DNA of 64,000 bases from Mesorhizobium sp. (GCF_016793485.1 NZ_JAEULZ010000033.1:1-64000); one strand, 5' to 3'; positions 36,902-45,925 are shown, counted from the first letter of the stretch. A program made the numbers and translations. Notes: generated from the letters alone by a model not told the origin.

Positions 36902-37684
36902 TCAGCGGATGTCGCCGCCAACCCACTTCTCTGCGATAGCGAGATAAGTGCCGTCCGCCTGCATCGCGTCGAGCGCTTCCTGCATGGCCTTGTGGAGATC
37001 CGGATTGTTCTTGCGGATGGCAATCCCGACGAGATCCGACACTCCCTTATTGCCGGGGATCTCAATCTCGGCGAACTTCCTGCCGTCTGTCTTTATCGCC
37101 AGCATGACGGGTATGTTGTCGGTGACGATCGCGTCGACGCGACCATTCTCCAACTCGAGCATGAGCTCCGGCAGACCCTTGTAGGTCCGGATGTTCCAGC
37201 CCTGCTCACGTGCCCATTGCTCGTGCGTTTCGCCAAGCGTCGCACCGATGGTCAGGTCCTTCAACTGATCGAACGTCACAGTCGAACCTTCCTTCACAAA
37301 GATCGCCCGTGCCGTCGTGTAATAAGGGCCTACGAAATCGACGACTTCCTTGCGCTCGTCCGTGATGGACATGGACCCGACGATGGCGTCGAATTTGTTG
37401 GCCAGCAAGCCCCCGATGATGCCGTCCCAGGCAGTCGTTACGACCTCCACGTTGACGCCTATGCGTTTTGCGATTTCCTCGCCGATTGCAGGATCGAAGC
37501 CGACTACCTTGTTCTCCTGGTCGACAAAATTGAAGGGGGGATATGCGCCGCTCATGGCGATGCGCAGGACACCCTTCTCCTTGATTGCCTCGAGTTCATC
37601 CGCCTGCGCAGGCGCGCCCATCGACGCAAGTGTCAAACTTCCCATCACCACGGCGAGTTTCAATATCGATGTCATAACGTTCAC
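36902..37684 (-). CDS. Amino-acid ABC importer, periplasmic binding protein (SBP_bac_3)
   Basis: A 260-residue receptor with signal peptide MTSILKLAVVMGSLTLASMGAPAQA (about 1-28). It is followed by LRIAMSGAYPPFNFVDQENKVVGFDPAIGEEIAKRIGVNVEV, WDGIIGGLLANKFDAIVGSMSITDER and the C-terminal LHKAMQEALDAMQADGTYLAIAEKW. Canonical amino-acid binding protein. First gene of the transporter/CoA-transferase/deacylase/thiolase operon and divergent from the LysR gene. Confidence 0.93.
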   Translation of the reverse strand: MNVMTSILKLAVVMGSLTLASMGAPAQADELEAIKEKGVLRIAMSGAYPPFNFVDQENKVVGFDPAIGEEIAKRIGVNVEVVTTAWDGIIGGLLANKFDAIVGSMSITDERKEVVDFVGPYYTTARAIFVKEGSTVTFDQLKDLTIGATLGETHEQWAREQGWNIRTYKGLPELMLELENGRVDAIVTDNIPVMLAIKTDGRKFAEIEIPGNKGVSDLVGIAIRKNNPDLHKAMQEALDAMQADGTYLAIAEKWVGGDIR

Positions 37685-37818
37685 GACGGTTTTCCCTTTC
37701 TACAGATCCCCAAGGAGCGCAGCCGATAGGCACGACTTGTTTGCTCGCTCGAATTAGTTGCATAGGACCTTTTCATAGCGCAAAGAAATAATGTGAATTG
37801 TTAGTATCGAGGAAAATT

Positions 37819-38775
37819 ATGATGAAGCCGTATGAGCAGCGCCTCCCTTTCGCGCTCGACTGGAACCTGCTCCGAACCTTCATGGTCGTGGTAGAGCAGC
37901 GTGGAATAACCAGGGCTGCGGATTTCCTGGGTCTGCGGCAACCGACGATCAGCAGCGCCTTGAAGCGCCTCGAAGATACCGTCGGAAGCCGTCTCCTCGA
38001 ACGAGGACCAAGTCATTTCGCGGTCACAGACGCTGGCCAGATCCTGTATCGTGAATGCCGCTCCGTCTTCGAGGCCGTCTCGCAGATTCCGGGACTGGTG
38101 ACGGCCGCTGAAAGCCGCATAAGCGGACATATCAGCATCGCGGTGACCAGCCATGTTGTATCATCCCATTTTGACGCGCTGCTGGAGCGCTTTAACCTGC
38201 TGTACCCGGACGTGACCTATTCCATCACAGTGGCTGAGAGTTCCGAGGTTCTGAACCGTGTTCGCCAGAACAGAGCCACAATAGGGCTCTGCCTGATGAA
38301 CAGGCCGGACTCCTCCCTGACCGCCAGGGTGCTCTTTCGGGAGTATTTTTCCCTCTACTGCGGTCCGCACCACCGACTCTTCGGCAGAAAGGGTTTGCCG
38401 CTGTCCGAGTTGGAAGGTGAAGATTCGGTCTCCTTCCAGACCGATGTGGAGGGTGGGTCACTCTACTCCGTGACCCGGTTGCGAGAACTCGCGCTGTTGA
38501 AACCGCAACTCAAGGGCATTTCCGCTAATCTTCCGGAGGTACGCCGCATGATTGTTGCCGGCATCGGGATTGGTGCTCTACCGATCCATGTCGCCCGGCG
38601 GGATGTCGATCTGGGCAGGCTATGGCAGTTGCCACCCTACACGGACCTACCTGCGGTCGATGTCTTTTTCGTCACCAATCCCATGCGCAGCATGAGCCCC
38701 GCCGAACAAATGCTCGTCAGCGATATCGGAGCGCTTCTGGACGACACGTCGCTTGAGGACCGAAGCTACAGGTGA
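37819..38775 (+). CDS. LysR-family transcriptional regulator
   Basis: About 318 residues. The N-terminal HTH (WNLLRTFMVVVEQRGITRAADFLGLRQPTISSALKRLEDTVGSRLLERG) is followed by a LysR_substrate domain (GHISIAVTSHVVSSHFDALLERFNLLYPDVTYSI; ISANLPEVRRMIVAGIGIGALPIHVA). ATG 37819 is used; an in-frame start at 37798 lies seven codons upstream. It is divergent from the amino-acid importer operon, 134 bp away, and upstream of the FAD oxidoreductase and RidA genes, so it probably activates one or both. Confidence 0.92.
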   Translation: MMKPYEQRLPFALDWNLLRTFMVVVEQRGITRAADFLGLRQPTISSALKRLEDTVGSRLLERGPSHFAVTDAGQILYRECRSVFEAVSQIPGLVTAAESRISGHISIAVTSHVVSSHFDALLERFNLLYPDVTYSITVAESSEVLNRVRQNRATIGLCLMNRPDSSLTARVLFREYFSLYCGPHHRLFGRKGLPLSELEGEDSVSFQTDVEGGSLYSVTRLRELALLKPQLKGISANLPEVRRMIVAGIGIGALPIHVARRDVDLGRLWQLPPYTDLPAVDVFFVTNPMRSMSPAEQMLVSDIGALLDDTSLEDRSYR

Positions 38776-38898
38776 GGTCATAATTTCTAATGATGAAACG
38801 CATGTTGAATATCTATTTGCACGATGATGATTGTGTTTTGCATTATCCGGGCAATTGCATCGCCCACGGGCGCGTAGAATACTGACGGAAAGGTACAC

Positions 38899-40221
38899 AT
38901 GGGGAGCAGGGTCGGTAGGCTTCCGGGCAATGACCAGAGCTGCGGCTGGCTTGCTGGACTGCCACAACGCGATACCCGTCCTCCGCTCACCGGCGATCAA
39001 CAGGCGGATTGGGTTGTTGTCGGCGCGGGCTATTCGGGAATGGCGGCCGCCCGGCAGCTTGCTGCGGTGCGGCCTGGCGACCGCATAGTCCTGCTTGAAG
39101 CAAATCGGGCGGCGGAGGGCGCCAGCGCGCGCAACTCGGGTTTTCTTGTCGATGCCACACTGAACGAGGGAACCGGCACTGCGGCCGATATAGAAACCTT
39201 CCGCAGGAAATATGACCTTAGCCTAGCGGCGATCGACGAGGTCCGGTCGCTTGTCGATCGCTTCGGCATCCAGTGCGACTGGGATCCCTGCGGTAAGCTT
39301 TATGGTGCACGGCATAGCCGCTATCAGGAAAAATTGCAGAACTTTGCCGGTCTGCTTTCCAAGCTGGGCATGGAGCATGAGATTCTGAAGGGTGAGGCTA
39401 TAAAGCGCCACACCGGTACCGATTTCTACACGAGTGCGGTCTGGACGAAGACGAGCGTCATTCTGAACCCCGGTAAGCTTGCACGCGGCATTCTGGATAG
39501 TCTGCCTACAGAGATCGAACTCTATGAGAATTCACCCGTCATAGAATGGCAGAGGACGACGAATGGCCATCTTCTGCGAACAAAAGAGGGAGCAATTTCA
39601 GCCAGAAACGTTATCATGGCCGTCAACGGATTCATGCCCGAACTCGGTGTCGAGAGGAACCGGAATTTTGCGCTGCTGTTGACCGCGAGCCTCAGCCGGC
39701 GCCTGACTTCGGAAGAGCATAGTTCCATCGGTTCGCCGAAGCCCTACGGCCTGCTTTCTGCTGATGCTATGGGCGCGACGATCCGGCTGACGCGCGACCA
39801 TCGCATTCTGGTACGCAATACGTGCGAAGTGCCCTCCGCCATGTCGCTTGGAATCCCTGCCCTGGCTGAGCGTCGTCGCAGCCATGCAACCGGCTTCAAA
39901 CGACGTTTCCCCAGCCTCGATCCATCGATGCTATCGCATAGCTGGTCGGGCATCGTGTGCCTTAGCGCCAACGGACATCATGTCTTTGGAAAGATCGGCG
40001 ACGGCGCGTACGTCGTCGGCTGCTACAACGCAAATGGCCTCGGTCTCGCCAACCTGCTAGGCCGCGAGATCGCAAATCTTGCCACCGGGCAGGCTAGCGA
40101 CTTCATCCCCAAAATTGAGGAGCGCAGCCAACCATCACGGCTGCCGCCCCAACCGTTCCTGCGATGGGGAGCAAGTCTGCGTCTTTTGCGCGACCGCGTT
40201 CGCGCTCGGAGCGAAGCATGA
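38899..40221 (+). CDS. FAD-dependent amine/amino-acid oxidoreductase (DAO family)
   Basis: A 440-residue flavoprotein. The FAD motif ADWVVVGAGYSGMAAARQL (about 36-54) is followed by VLLEANRAAEGASARNSGFLVDA, the ARNSGF signature of the gamma-glutamylputrescine and D-amino-acid oxidase group. The C-terminal end is GAYVVGCYNANGLGLANLLGREIA. It probably oxidises an amine to an imine or aldehyde. The next gene encodes a RidA protein, which would clear an imine or enamine product. About 35 N-terminal residues precede the Rossmann fold, more than usual. Confidence 0.88.
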   Translation: MGSRVGRLPGNDQSCGWLAGLPQRDTRPPLTGDQQADWVVVGAGYSGMAAARQLAAVRPGDRIVLLEANRAAEGASARNSGFLVDATLNEGTGTAADIETFRRKYDLSLAAIDEVRSLVDRFGIQCDWDPCGKLYGARHSRYQEKLQNFAGLLSKLGMEHEILKGEAIKRHTGTDFYTSAVWTKTSVILNPGKLARGILDSLPTEIELYENSPVIEWQRTTNGHLLRTKEGAISARNVIMAVNGFMPELGVERNRNFALLLTASLSRRLTSEEHSSIGSPKPYGLLSADAMGATIRLTRDHRILVRNTCEVPSAMSLGIPALAERRRSHATGFKRRFPSLDPSMLSHSWSGIVCLSANGHHVFGKIGDGAYVVGCYNANGLGLANLLGREIANLATGQASDFIPKIEERSQPSRLPPQPFLRWGASLRLLRDRVRARSEA

Positions 40222-40246
40222 TCCTAAAGAAATTGGAGACGCGTCA

Positions 40247-40633
40247 GTGAACGAAGATATTATCCACATCGAACCGGGTTCCCGCTACAGTCAGGCTGTT
40301 GTCCACAAAGGACTCGTCTATCTTTGCGGGCAGGTCGGCGCGCCGAATGCATCAATCGCCGAGCAGACGCGCGGGGCGCTTGCAAACATCGACAGGCTTC
40401 TGGCGGCAGCAGGCTCAGACAAGTCGCGCATCCTTCAAGCCACGATCTGGCTTTCCGACATTCGTCACTGGGCCGAAATGACAGCAGTCTATGAGGACTG
40501 GATTCCGAAGGGATCGGTGCCAGCACGGGCAAGCGTCGAATCGCGCCTCGTTCCCAATTACGACGTGGAGATCATGCTTACTGCGGCGCAGATGCCTTCC
40601 GATCCTGTTCCAAGAATAGATCGAACGTCTTAG
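40247..40633 (+). CDS. RidA/YjgF-family protein
   Basis: A 128-residue RidA-like protein: SRYSQAVVHKGLVYLCGQVG, TRGALANIDRLLAAAGSDKSRILQATIWLSDIRHW, and PARASVESRLVPNYDVEIMLTAAQ with the conserved Arg. GTG 40247 follows GGAGAC. The frame is open upstream only within the FAD oxidoreductase gene. Adjacent to an imine-forming flavoprotein, it fits imine hydrolysis. It differs clearly from the 2960-3370 paralogue. Confidence 0.88.
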   Translation: MNEDIIHIEPGSRYSQAVVHKGLVYLCGQVGAPNASIAEQTRGALANIDRLLAAAGSDKSRILQATIWLSDIRHWAEMTAVYEDWIPKGSVPARASVESRLVPNYDVEIMLTAAQMPSDPVPRIDRTS

Positions 40634-41053
40634 CCTACTTCTCAATAGGACATTAACGGCGCTGGATTTCACCAGTTTGCTGGATCGGCGTCTAAGAGCA
40701 TCGGTCGTCAAACATGAATAAGCCGGCACAGACGCGACGATGCCAAGAAGAGTGGTAAAGATAATCAGGATCGATATTAGAACTCTCTAGATAAAATAAA
40801 TTTTCCTGCCTATTTATAGACGGCGTCTGGAATGAATATGGCTATCAAGAGACGATCCCCTGATCGCCCTTGATCTACGCATTCTCTACCAGCAGCACGG
40901 GCAGAGCGCTCGACGCCGTGAAGTTCGCCGACGTTGCCGGCCGATCTCGTGGTTGTCTGCCTGCATAGGGCAAGGAAGCCGCCCAAGCTCATCGCGCCTC
41001 TGGTAACCCGAGACCCCGCTGAGGTTGACTCCGGGACAAAAATTTCACAGAAA
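40634..41053. other. 420-bp stretch without a supported gene
   Basis: AT-rich at 40760-40830. A 60-codon minus-strand frame (40810-40992) has no motif or ribosome-binding site. The distal part must carry the promoter of the sugar-ABC/HPS/PHI operon. I see no RNA gene. Confidence 0.5.
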
Positions 41054-41079
41054 CCCTTGTGAGATCGATCTCACAAGGG
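41054..41079. promoter_or_regulatory. 26-bp perfect palindrome overlapping the operon leader
   Basis: CCCTTGTGAGATC is followed directly by its exact inverse complement (41054-41079). It ends ten bases before the start codon and overlaps the Shine-Dalgarno region (AGGGAGG at about 41076-41082). The inner TGTGAGATCGATCTCACA resembles LacI-type operators with a central CG. The LacI-family regulator encoded last in this operon (45964-47064) is the obvious candidate. As RNA it could also fold into a hairpin that hides the ribosome-binding site. Confidence 0.75.
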
Positions 41080-41088
41080 AGGAAACCA

Positions 41089-42042
41089 ATGAAACTTCTT
41101 CGTTCACTCACCCTGGCTGCCGTCGCTTCCAGCATCGCGCTCACGACGGCGATCGCACAGGACAAGCTCACCGTTGCCTTTATTCCGGGCATAGCGTCTG
41201 ACCCATTCTTCAAGGCAATGGAACTCGGCGCCAAGGCCAAAGCCGAGGAACTCGGCATCGAGCTCATCTGGCAGGGCAGCGCCTCGGAATATTCACCGCA
41301 GACGCAGCTGCCTTTCGTGGACGCCGCGCTCGCTCAGGGTGTCGACGCTTTGATCCTCGTTCCGACTGATCCGGATTCACTGCAGGCGAGCGTAGCGCGT
41401 GCGGAAGCGCAGAACATCCCTGTTATCACAGTCGATACGACGGTTACCGACCAGACATACCTGACTTCGCACATCACCGGCGACAACGTCGATGGCGGTC
41501 GCCAGGCGGCCAAGACGCTCGCCGAGCAGATTGGCGGCGAGGGCAAGGTCTTCATCCAGTCGGGATCGCCGAGCGCTACGACCAACACGCTGCGTGAGCA
41601 GGGCTTCCGAGAGGAACTCGCCGCCAACTATCCGAAGATCGAGATCATCGGTCGCGAATATTCCAACAGCCAGCCTGCGACGGCAACCTCGGCGATCAAC
41701 ACAGTCCTGCTCGCCAACCCGGACCTGAAGGGTATCTTCGCCATTGATGGCACCAGCGGTACCGGCGCCATCGCGGCGTTGCGCAACAACAATGCGGTCG
41801 GAAAGGTGAAGCTTGTGGGTTATGACGCCTACAAGGTGCAGGTCGATGCCCTTAAGGAAGGTGAATTCAGCGCGCTTATCGCCCAGCAGCCAGGGCGCGA
41901 GGCGGAGTTGGCGCTCGAATACGCCAAGGCGAAGGTGACAGGCGAAGGCGCCGACAAGATCGAGAAGACCGTGGTGATCCCGAACGTCGCGATGACCAAG
42001 GACAATCTCGGCGAGACCGAGAAGTATATGTACGCCGAATAG
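41089..42042 (+). CDS. Sugar ABC importer, periplasmic binding protein (RbsB/FrcB type)
   Basis: About 317 residues with signal peptide MKLLRSLTLAAVASSIALTTAIA-QD. The mature part has the class I fold: LTVAFIPGIASDPFFKAMELGAKAKAEELGIELIW, PVITVDTTVTD, GYDAYKVQVDALKEGEFSALIAQQPG. ATG 41089 follows GGAGGAAACC; an in-frame GTG at 41059 lies inside the palindrome and adds no signal-like sequence. First gene of the importer/HPS/PHI/kinase/LacI operon. Confidence 0.93.
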   Translation: MKLLRSLTLAAVASSIALTTAIAQDKLTVAFIPGIASDPFFKAMELGAKAKAEELGIELIWQGSASEYSPQTQLPFVDAALAQGVDALILVPTDPDSLQASVARAEAQNIPVITVDTTVTDQTYLTSHITGDNVDGGRQAAKTLAEQIGGEGKVFIQSGSPSATTNTLREQGFREELAANYPKIEIIGREYSNSQPATATSAINTVLLANPDLKGIFAIDGTSGTGAIAALRNNNAVGKVKLVGYDAYKVQVDALKEGEFSALIAQQPGREAELALEYAKAKVTGEGADKIEKTVVIPNVAMTKDNLGETEKYMYAE

Positions 42043-42081
42043 GCTCGAACATCTGAACATAGATTAGCGCGGTACGGACCC

Positions 42082-43092
42082 ATGAGCCTCGAAAGCAGCC
42101 CTGTCGATGACAGCGCCGCGCGGCGCGTCACAGCCGTTTTGCTGCGGCAGGATGTTATCCTGCTCGGCATATTCGCGGCCATGGTGGCATTCTTCTCAGC
42201 CATCAATCCGCGCTACTTCTCGCTGCCTTCGGCGGCGAACATTCTGCAGGATTTCTCGCCGGTCGTCCTCATGGCGATCGGCCAGACTTTCGTCATAGCG
42301 TCGCGCGGCATCGACCTCTCGGTCGGCTCCGTGCTTGGATTGGCTGGCGTCACCATGGCGTTGGTCATCCGCACCTGCAATGAGGCCGGGCTGGAGCCCG
42401 GCCTCACCATATCGCTTGGCCTGCTGGCAGCGATTGCCGTCGGGCTCGTCGTGGGTCTCGTCAACGGCCTGCTGATTACATATGCCGGCCTCGTACCATT
42501 CATCGCAACGTTGGCGACCATGGGTGCTGCGGCCGGTCTCAGCCTTGTGATGACTGGCGGCGTTCAGATCGCCGGCGCCCCGCGCGCAGTGATCATGATC
42601 GGCAACACAGCTTATTTCGGCTGGCTTACGGTGCCTGTGATGGTTGTCTTCGTCATCATCGCGCTTGCTTGCGCCTTCATGGCTTGGTCACGCTTCGGCC
42701 GCTGGACCTATGCCATCGGCTCCAACAGCTTTGCCGCGCGCGGCGCGGGCATCGACGTGAACCGACATCTCGTCAAGGTCTATGCGCTGTCCGGCGTCCT
42801 CGCCGCGCTGGCCGGAGCATTCGTTTACTTCCGCCTCGGGTCGGGCTCGCCGCTGTCGGGCCGTGGCGGCGAACTCAACGCCATCGCCGCCGCCGTGATC
42901 GGCGGTATCAGCCTGCACGGTGGCGTAGGCAAAATGTCAGGCGCCGTGCTCGGCGCCCTGATCACGACCGCCGTATTAAGCGGCCTGATCCTGGTCGGAG
43001 TCCAGCCGAACTGGCAGCAGATTGTCGTCGCCTTCCTGATCGCCATCGCAGTCGGCGTACAGGGTATAGGCGCGCCGAGGCGTGGAGGCTGA
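42082..43092 (+). CDS. Sugar ABC importer, permease (FrcC/RbsC type)
   Basis: A 336-residue inner-membrane permease with about ten hydrophobic segments. It carries the signature RGIDLSVGSVLGLAGVTMAL (about 74-93) and the C-terminal LNAIAAAVIGGISLHGGVGKMSGAVLGALI loop. ATG 42082 is 39 bases after the binding-protein stop. Confidence 0.92.
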   Translation: MSLESSPVDDSAARRVTAVLLRQDVILLGIFAAMVAFFSAINPRYFSLPSAANILQDFSPVVLMAIGQTFVIASRGIDLSVGSVLGLAGVTMALVIRTCNEAGLEPGLTISLGLLAAIAVGLVVGLVNGLLITYAGLVPFIATLATMGAAAGLSLVMTGGVQIAGAPRAVIMIGNTAYFGWLTVPVMVVFVIIALACAFMAWSRFGRWTYAIGSNSFAARGAGIDVNRHLVKVYALSGVLAALAGAFVYFRLGSGSPLSGRGGELNAIAAAVIGGISLHGGVGKMSGAVLGALITTAVLSGLILVGVQPNWQQIVVAFLIAIAVGVQGIGAPRRGG

Positions 43093-43094
43093 TC

Positions 43095-43841
43095 ATGACC
43101 GCTCCGCTCTACGAAGTCCGCAATGTCGGCAAGCGCTACGGCAGTGTCGTTGCGCTTCAGGATGTCAGCTTCACGCTTAATGCCGGTGAGGTCGTCGGCC
43201 TGGTCGGCGACAACGGCGCGGGCAAGTCAACGTTGGTCAAGATATTGTCCGGCGCTCACGAGCCTGATACCGGCGATATCCTGCTCGACGGCACGCGGCG
43301 CAACTGGCATTCACCGCACGACGCACTGCAGGCCGGCATCGAGACCCTTTATCAGGATTCCGGCATCGCGCCCGACCTGACGGTGGCTGCCAACGTCTTC
43401 CTCGGTCGGGAGATCCTCAAGAAGGGGTGGCTGGGCCGGTTCGGTTTTCTTGACGAGAAGAAGATGCGCGAGGATGCCCGCCGGGAACTCGAGCGCGTCG
43501 GCATTGCCGTCCCTTCCGCGACGCGCGCCGTTGCAAAACTCTCCGGCGGCCAGCGGCAGGCAGTCGCCATCGGCCGCGCCGTCGCCTGGGCCAATAAGGT
43601 CATTATCCTCGACGAACCGACCAACCATCTCGGCGCGCGCCAGGCAGGAGAAGTCCTGCAAGTGATCCGTCAGGCTCGCGACAAGGGTCTCGGCGTCGTC
43701 TTTATCTCGCATACGCTGCCGCATGTCTTTGAGGTCACCGATCGAACTGTCGTGCTGCGTCTCGGCAAAGTGGTGGCCGATCGGTCAACCGACAGCTTCA
43801 CCCACGACAGCCTGCTCAAAGCCATCACCGGCTTGAAATGA
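43095..43841 (+). CDS. Sugar ABC importer, single-domain ATPase (FrcA type)
   Basis: Only 248 residues and one ABC domain, unlike the 500-residue tandem ATPases of most CUT2 importers. It resembles rhizobial FrcA and should work as a homodimer. Walker A is GDNGAGKST, the signature LSGGQRQAVAIGRAV, Walker B VIILDEPTNHLGARQ and the H-loop FISHTLPHVFE. The start ATG 43095 is two bases after the permease stop. The frame upstream is only another frame of the permease. Confidence 0.93.
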   Translation: MTAPLYEVRNVGKRYGSVVALQDVSFTLNAGEVVGLVGDNGAGKSTLVKILSGAHEPDTGDILLDGTRRNWHSPHDALQAGIETLYQDSGIAPDLTVAANVFLGREILKKGWLGRFGFLDEKKMREDARRELERVGIAVPSATRAVAKLSGGQRQAVAIGRAVAWANKVIILDEPTNHLGARQAGEVLQVIRQARDKGLGVVFISHTLPHVFEVTDRTVVLRLGKVVADRSTDSFTHDSLLKAITGLK

Positions 43842-43854
43842 TCTGGAAAACGCC

Positions 43855-44514
43855 ATGCTTCTGCAGATAGCATTCGACAAGCCCGAACATCTTGCGTTGA
43901 TGCCGCAGGTGAAGGAATTCGCCGATATCGTCGAAATCGGCACCCCGGTGCTTAAGCGTTTCGGCGTTTCCGCCATCACTACAGCGCGTGAACTGTGCCC
44001 TGACGTGATGGTTCTGGCCGACACCAAGACGGTGGACGGGGGCCAACTGGAAGCGGACATGGTGTTCGGGGCCGGCGCGGCCTTCATGACCGTGCTGTCC
44101 TGTGCGTCTCGCGCTACGCACGAGACGGTGGGCAGGCGCGCCGCCGCGTTCGGCGCTACGGTTATCGTCGATACCATCACGGAATCCGGCAAGCCGGACC
44201 TTCTGGAGCACGGTTCGGCTTTCCCGGAGAGCTTTGGCTATGTCGCCGTCCATTCGCCGACCGACGCACGTCTCGCCGGAAACACCTCGACCTCCCACAT
44301 CGACGCCGTCAAGCAGATGCATGATCGCGGTTTTCGTGTTTCGCTTGCCGGGGGCATAGGTCCCGATACGCTCGAAGCGGTGATCGGCGTCGCGCCTGAA
44401 ATCCTCGTGGTCGGCAGTGCGATCACGGAATCCGCAAACCCGAAAGAGATAGCCAAATGGATTCGCGACAGATTGCCCAATCCCGGCCTTGGCTGGCCGT
44501 GGGACAGGAAATAA
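43855..44514 (+). CDS. 3-hexulose-6-phosphate synthase-like (OMPDC superfamily)
   Basis: A 219-residue TIM-barrel enzyme with the superfamily catalytic motif D-x-K-x-x-D in LADTKTVDGG (D56, K58, D61), an early LQIAFDKPE strand and the phosphate-binding VSLAGGIGPDTLEAV and ILVVGSAITES loops. HPS condenses ribulose 5-phosphate with formaldehyde or does the reverse; KGPDC relatives decarboxylate keto-gulonate phosphate. The adjacent isomerase makes HPS the better call. It overlaps the isomerase gene by 58 bases. Confidence 0.85.
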   Translation: MLLQIAFDKPEHLALMPQVKEFADIVEIGTPVLKRFGVSAITTARELCPDVMVLADTKTVDGGQLEADMVFGAGAAFMTVLSCASRATHETVGRRAAAFGATVIVDTITESGKPDLLEHGSAFPESFGYVAVHSPTDARLAGNTSTSHIDAVKQMHDRGFRVSLAGGIGPDTLEAVIGVAPEILVVGSAITESANPKEIAKWIRDRLPNPGLGWPWDRK

Positions 44515-45005
44515 CAGACCTTCTAAGCCGCATCGACGGCGAGGCTTTCGCGCGGGTCGTACAGGCCTTTGCGGAACCCGGCCAACGCTGGTTCTTCTCC
44601 GGCCAGGGTCGTTCTGGGCTTTCTGCCCAGATGGCCGCGATGCGCTTCATGCATATCGGGCGTACAGTCCATTTCGTCGGTGAGGTTTCCGCCCCGTCGA
44701 TCCGCAAGGGCGACGCCATGCTGATCATCTCCGGTTCCGGCGAGACTCCCGTGAGTGTAGGCTTCGCGCGCATAGCCAAGGCCGAAGGCGCCAAAGTCGT
44801 GACGCTGACCCACAAGCCAAAGGGCACCCTTGCCGGCATTGCCGACGTCACGCTCCACGTGCCGGTCGAAAAAACGGAACAATTCGGCGGCAGCCTGTTC
44901 GAGCAGTCCTGTCTTATCCTGCTGGACAGCGTCATTCTGGCCATGGCCCGCGACGTGCCTGACGCGCATGGATTGATGCTCCATCGCCATACCAATCTGC
45001 AGTGA
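44457..45005 (+). CDS. 6-phospho-3-hexuloisomerase (SIS domain)
   Basis: A 182-residue single SIS domain protein of the PHI family: RWFFSGQGRSGLSAQMAAMRFMHIG (48-72, phosphosugar loop), LIISGSGETPVSVGFARIAK and the EKTEQFGGSLFEQSCLILLDSVI helix. It interconverts 3-hexulose 6-phosphate and fructose 6-phosphate. ATG 44457 lies inside the end of the HPS gene; later starts are less family-like. HPS and PHI together form the ribulose monophosphate core. Confidence 0.9.
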   Translation: MDSRQIAQSRPWLAVGQEITDLLSRIDGEAFARVVQAFAEPGQRWFFSGQGRSGLSAQMAAMRFMHIGRTVHFVGEVSAPSIRKGDAMLIISGSGETPVSVGFARIAKAEGAKVVTLTHKPKGTLAGIADVTLHVPVEKTEQFGGSLFEQSCLILLDSVILAMARDVPDAHGLMLHRHTNLQ

Positions 45006-45925
45006 CGCGCATGCCGACTGTTGTCAGTATCGGCGACGGCATCATCGATGCGGTGGAACTGACGCCTGGCAACGTCCAGCGCTTTCCGGGCGGGGCTGCG
45101 CTCAACCTCGCGGTCGGCATCGCCAGGCTCGGGCTGACATCCCGGTTCGTCACGCGCTACGGCCTCGATCGCGACGGCTTCCTTCTGGAGCGATACCTGC
45201 GGCAGCAGGGCGTCCAGGTCTTGAATCCGCCGAACGTCGACTTCACAGGTGTCGTGTCGTCCGGCCGGCTTGACGGTGAGCCGACCTATCATTTCGCACC
45301 GGCAATGTTCCGACGGCGTATCGCTTTCACCGACAAGGTCTTGGAAGCTATAGAATCCGCCGATGCGGTGGTGGTGAATTCGTTTCCGTTCGACGATGCG
45401 CGACAGGCCGAGGCGCTGGTTGCCGCCTTTGCAAGATCGGCTGGGCTTATTGTGGTCGATCCGAACCCCCGGCCCAATCTGATCACCGACCTTGCTGCTT
45501 ACCGGAGCGGCGCCGAACTGGCGATCGCGGCTGCGTCGCTCGCAAAGCTGAGCGACGAGGATGCGGCGCTACTCTACGGAACGTCGATGGAGGCGACGGT
45601 GACGCATCTGTTCGCGCTCGGCGTCGATACGGTGCTCCTCACGCACGGCAGCACCGGGGCGAGCGTCAGGACAAAGGCCGGACTGGCGGCGTCGGCACCG
45701 GTCGCATCGATGCCAGGCGCGGTGATCGATACGATGGGGGCGGGAGACGCCACGCTGGCGACAGTCATCGCGTTTATTCTAGGCAAAGGAATACCTCGCG
45801 ACGAGATCGGCTGGCGCGCCTGCCTGGTCGAGGCAATGCAGGTTGCTGCTGCCACCTGCCGCAGTCCGGGCGGTGCTCTGGCCGTTCCCCCAAGCTATCT
45901 GGCGACGCGCGGGAAACAAGTCTAG
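45002..45925 (+). CDS. PfkB-family carbohydrate kinase
   Basis: A 307-residue ribokinase-fold enzyme. The substrate motif FPGGAALNLAVGIARLG (about 28-44) and the catalytic PfkB signature DTMGAGDATLATVIAF (with the base Asp) are present. GTG 45002 overlaps the isomerase stop; ATG 45011 is an alternative start. It likely phosphorylates the sugar brought in by the importer so that the isomerase or synthase can act on it. Exact substrate unknown. Confidence 0.92.
   Translation: MTRMPTVVSIGDGIIDAVELTPGNVQRFPGGAALNLAVGIARLGLTSRFVTRYGLDRDGFLLERYLRQQGVQVLNPPNVDFTGVVSSGRLDGEPTYHFAPAMFRRRIAFTDKVLEAIESADAVVVNSFPFDDARQAEALVAAFARSAGLIVVDPNPRPNLITDLAAYRSGAELAIAAASLAKLSDEDAALLYGTSMEATVTHLFALGVDTVLLTHGSTGASVRTKAGLAASAPVASMPGAVIDTMGAGDATLATVIAFILGKGIPRDEIGWRACLVEAMQVAAATCRSPGGALAVPPSYLATRGKQV

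Noticed and set aside
40810-40992. A 60-codon minus-strand frame in the intergenic region
   Set aside because: No motif, no ribosome-binding site and no supporting context; kept as part of a non-coding stretch.
41057-41074. CRP-type site in the 26-bp palindrome
   Set aside because: TGTGA and TCACA are separated by eight bases rather than six, and the palindrome extends well beyond; a LacI-type operator or RNA hairpin fits better.
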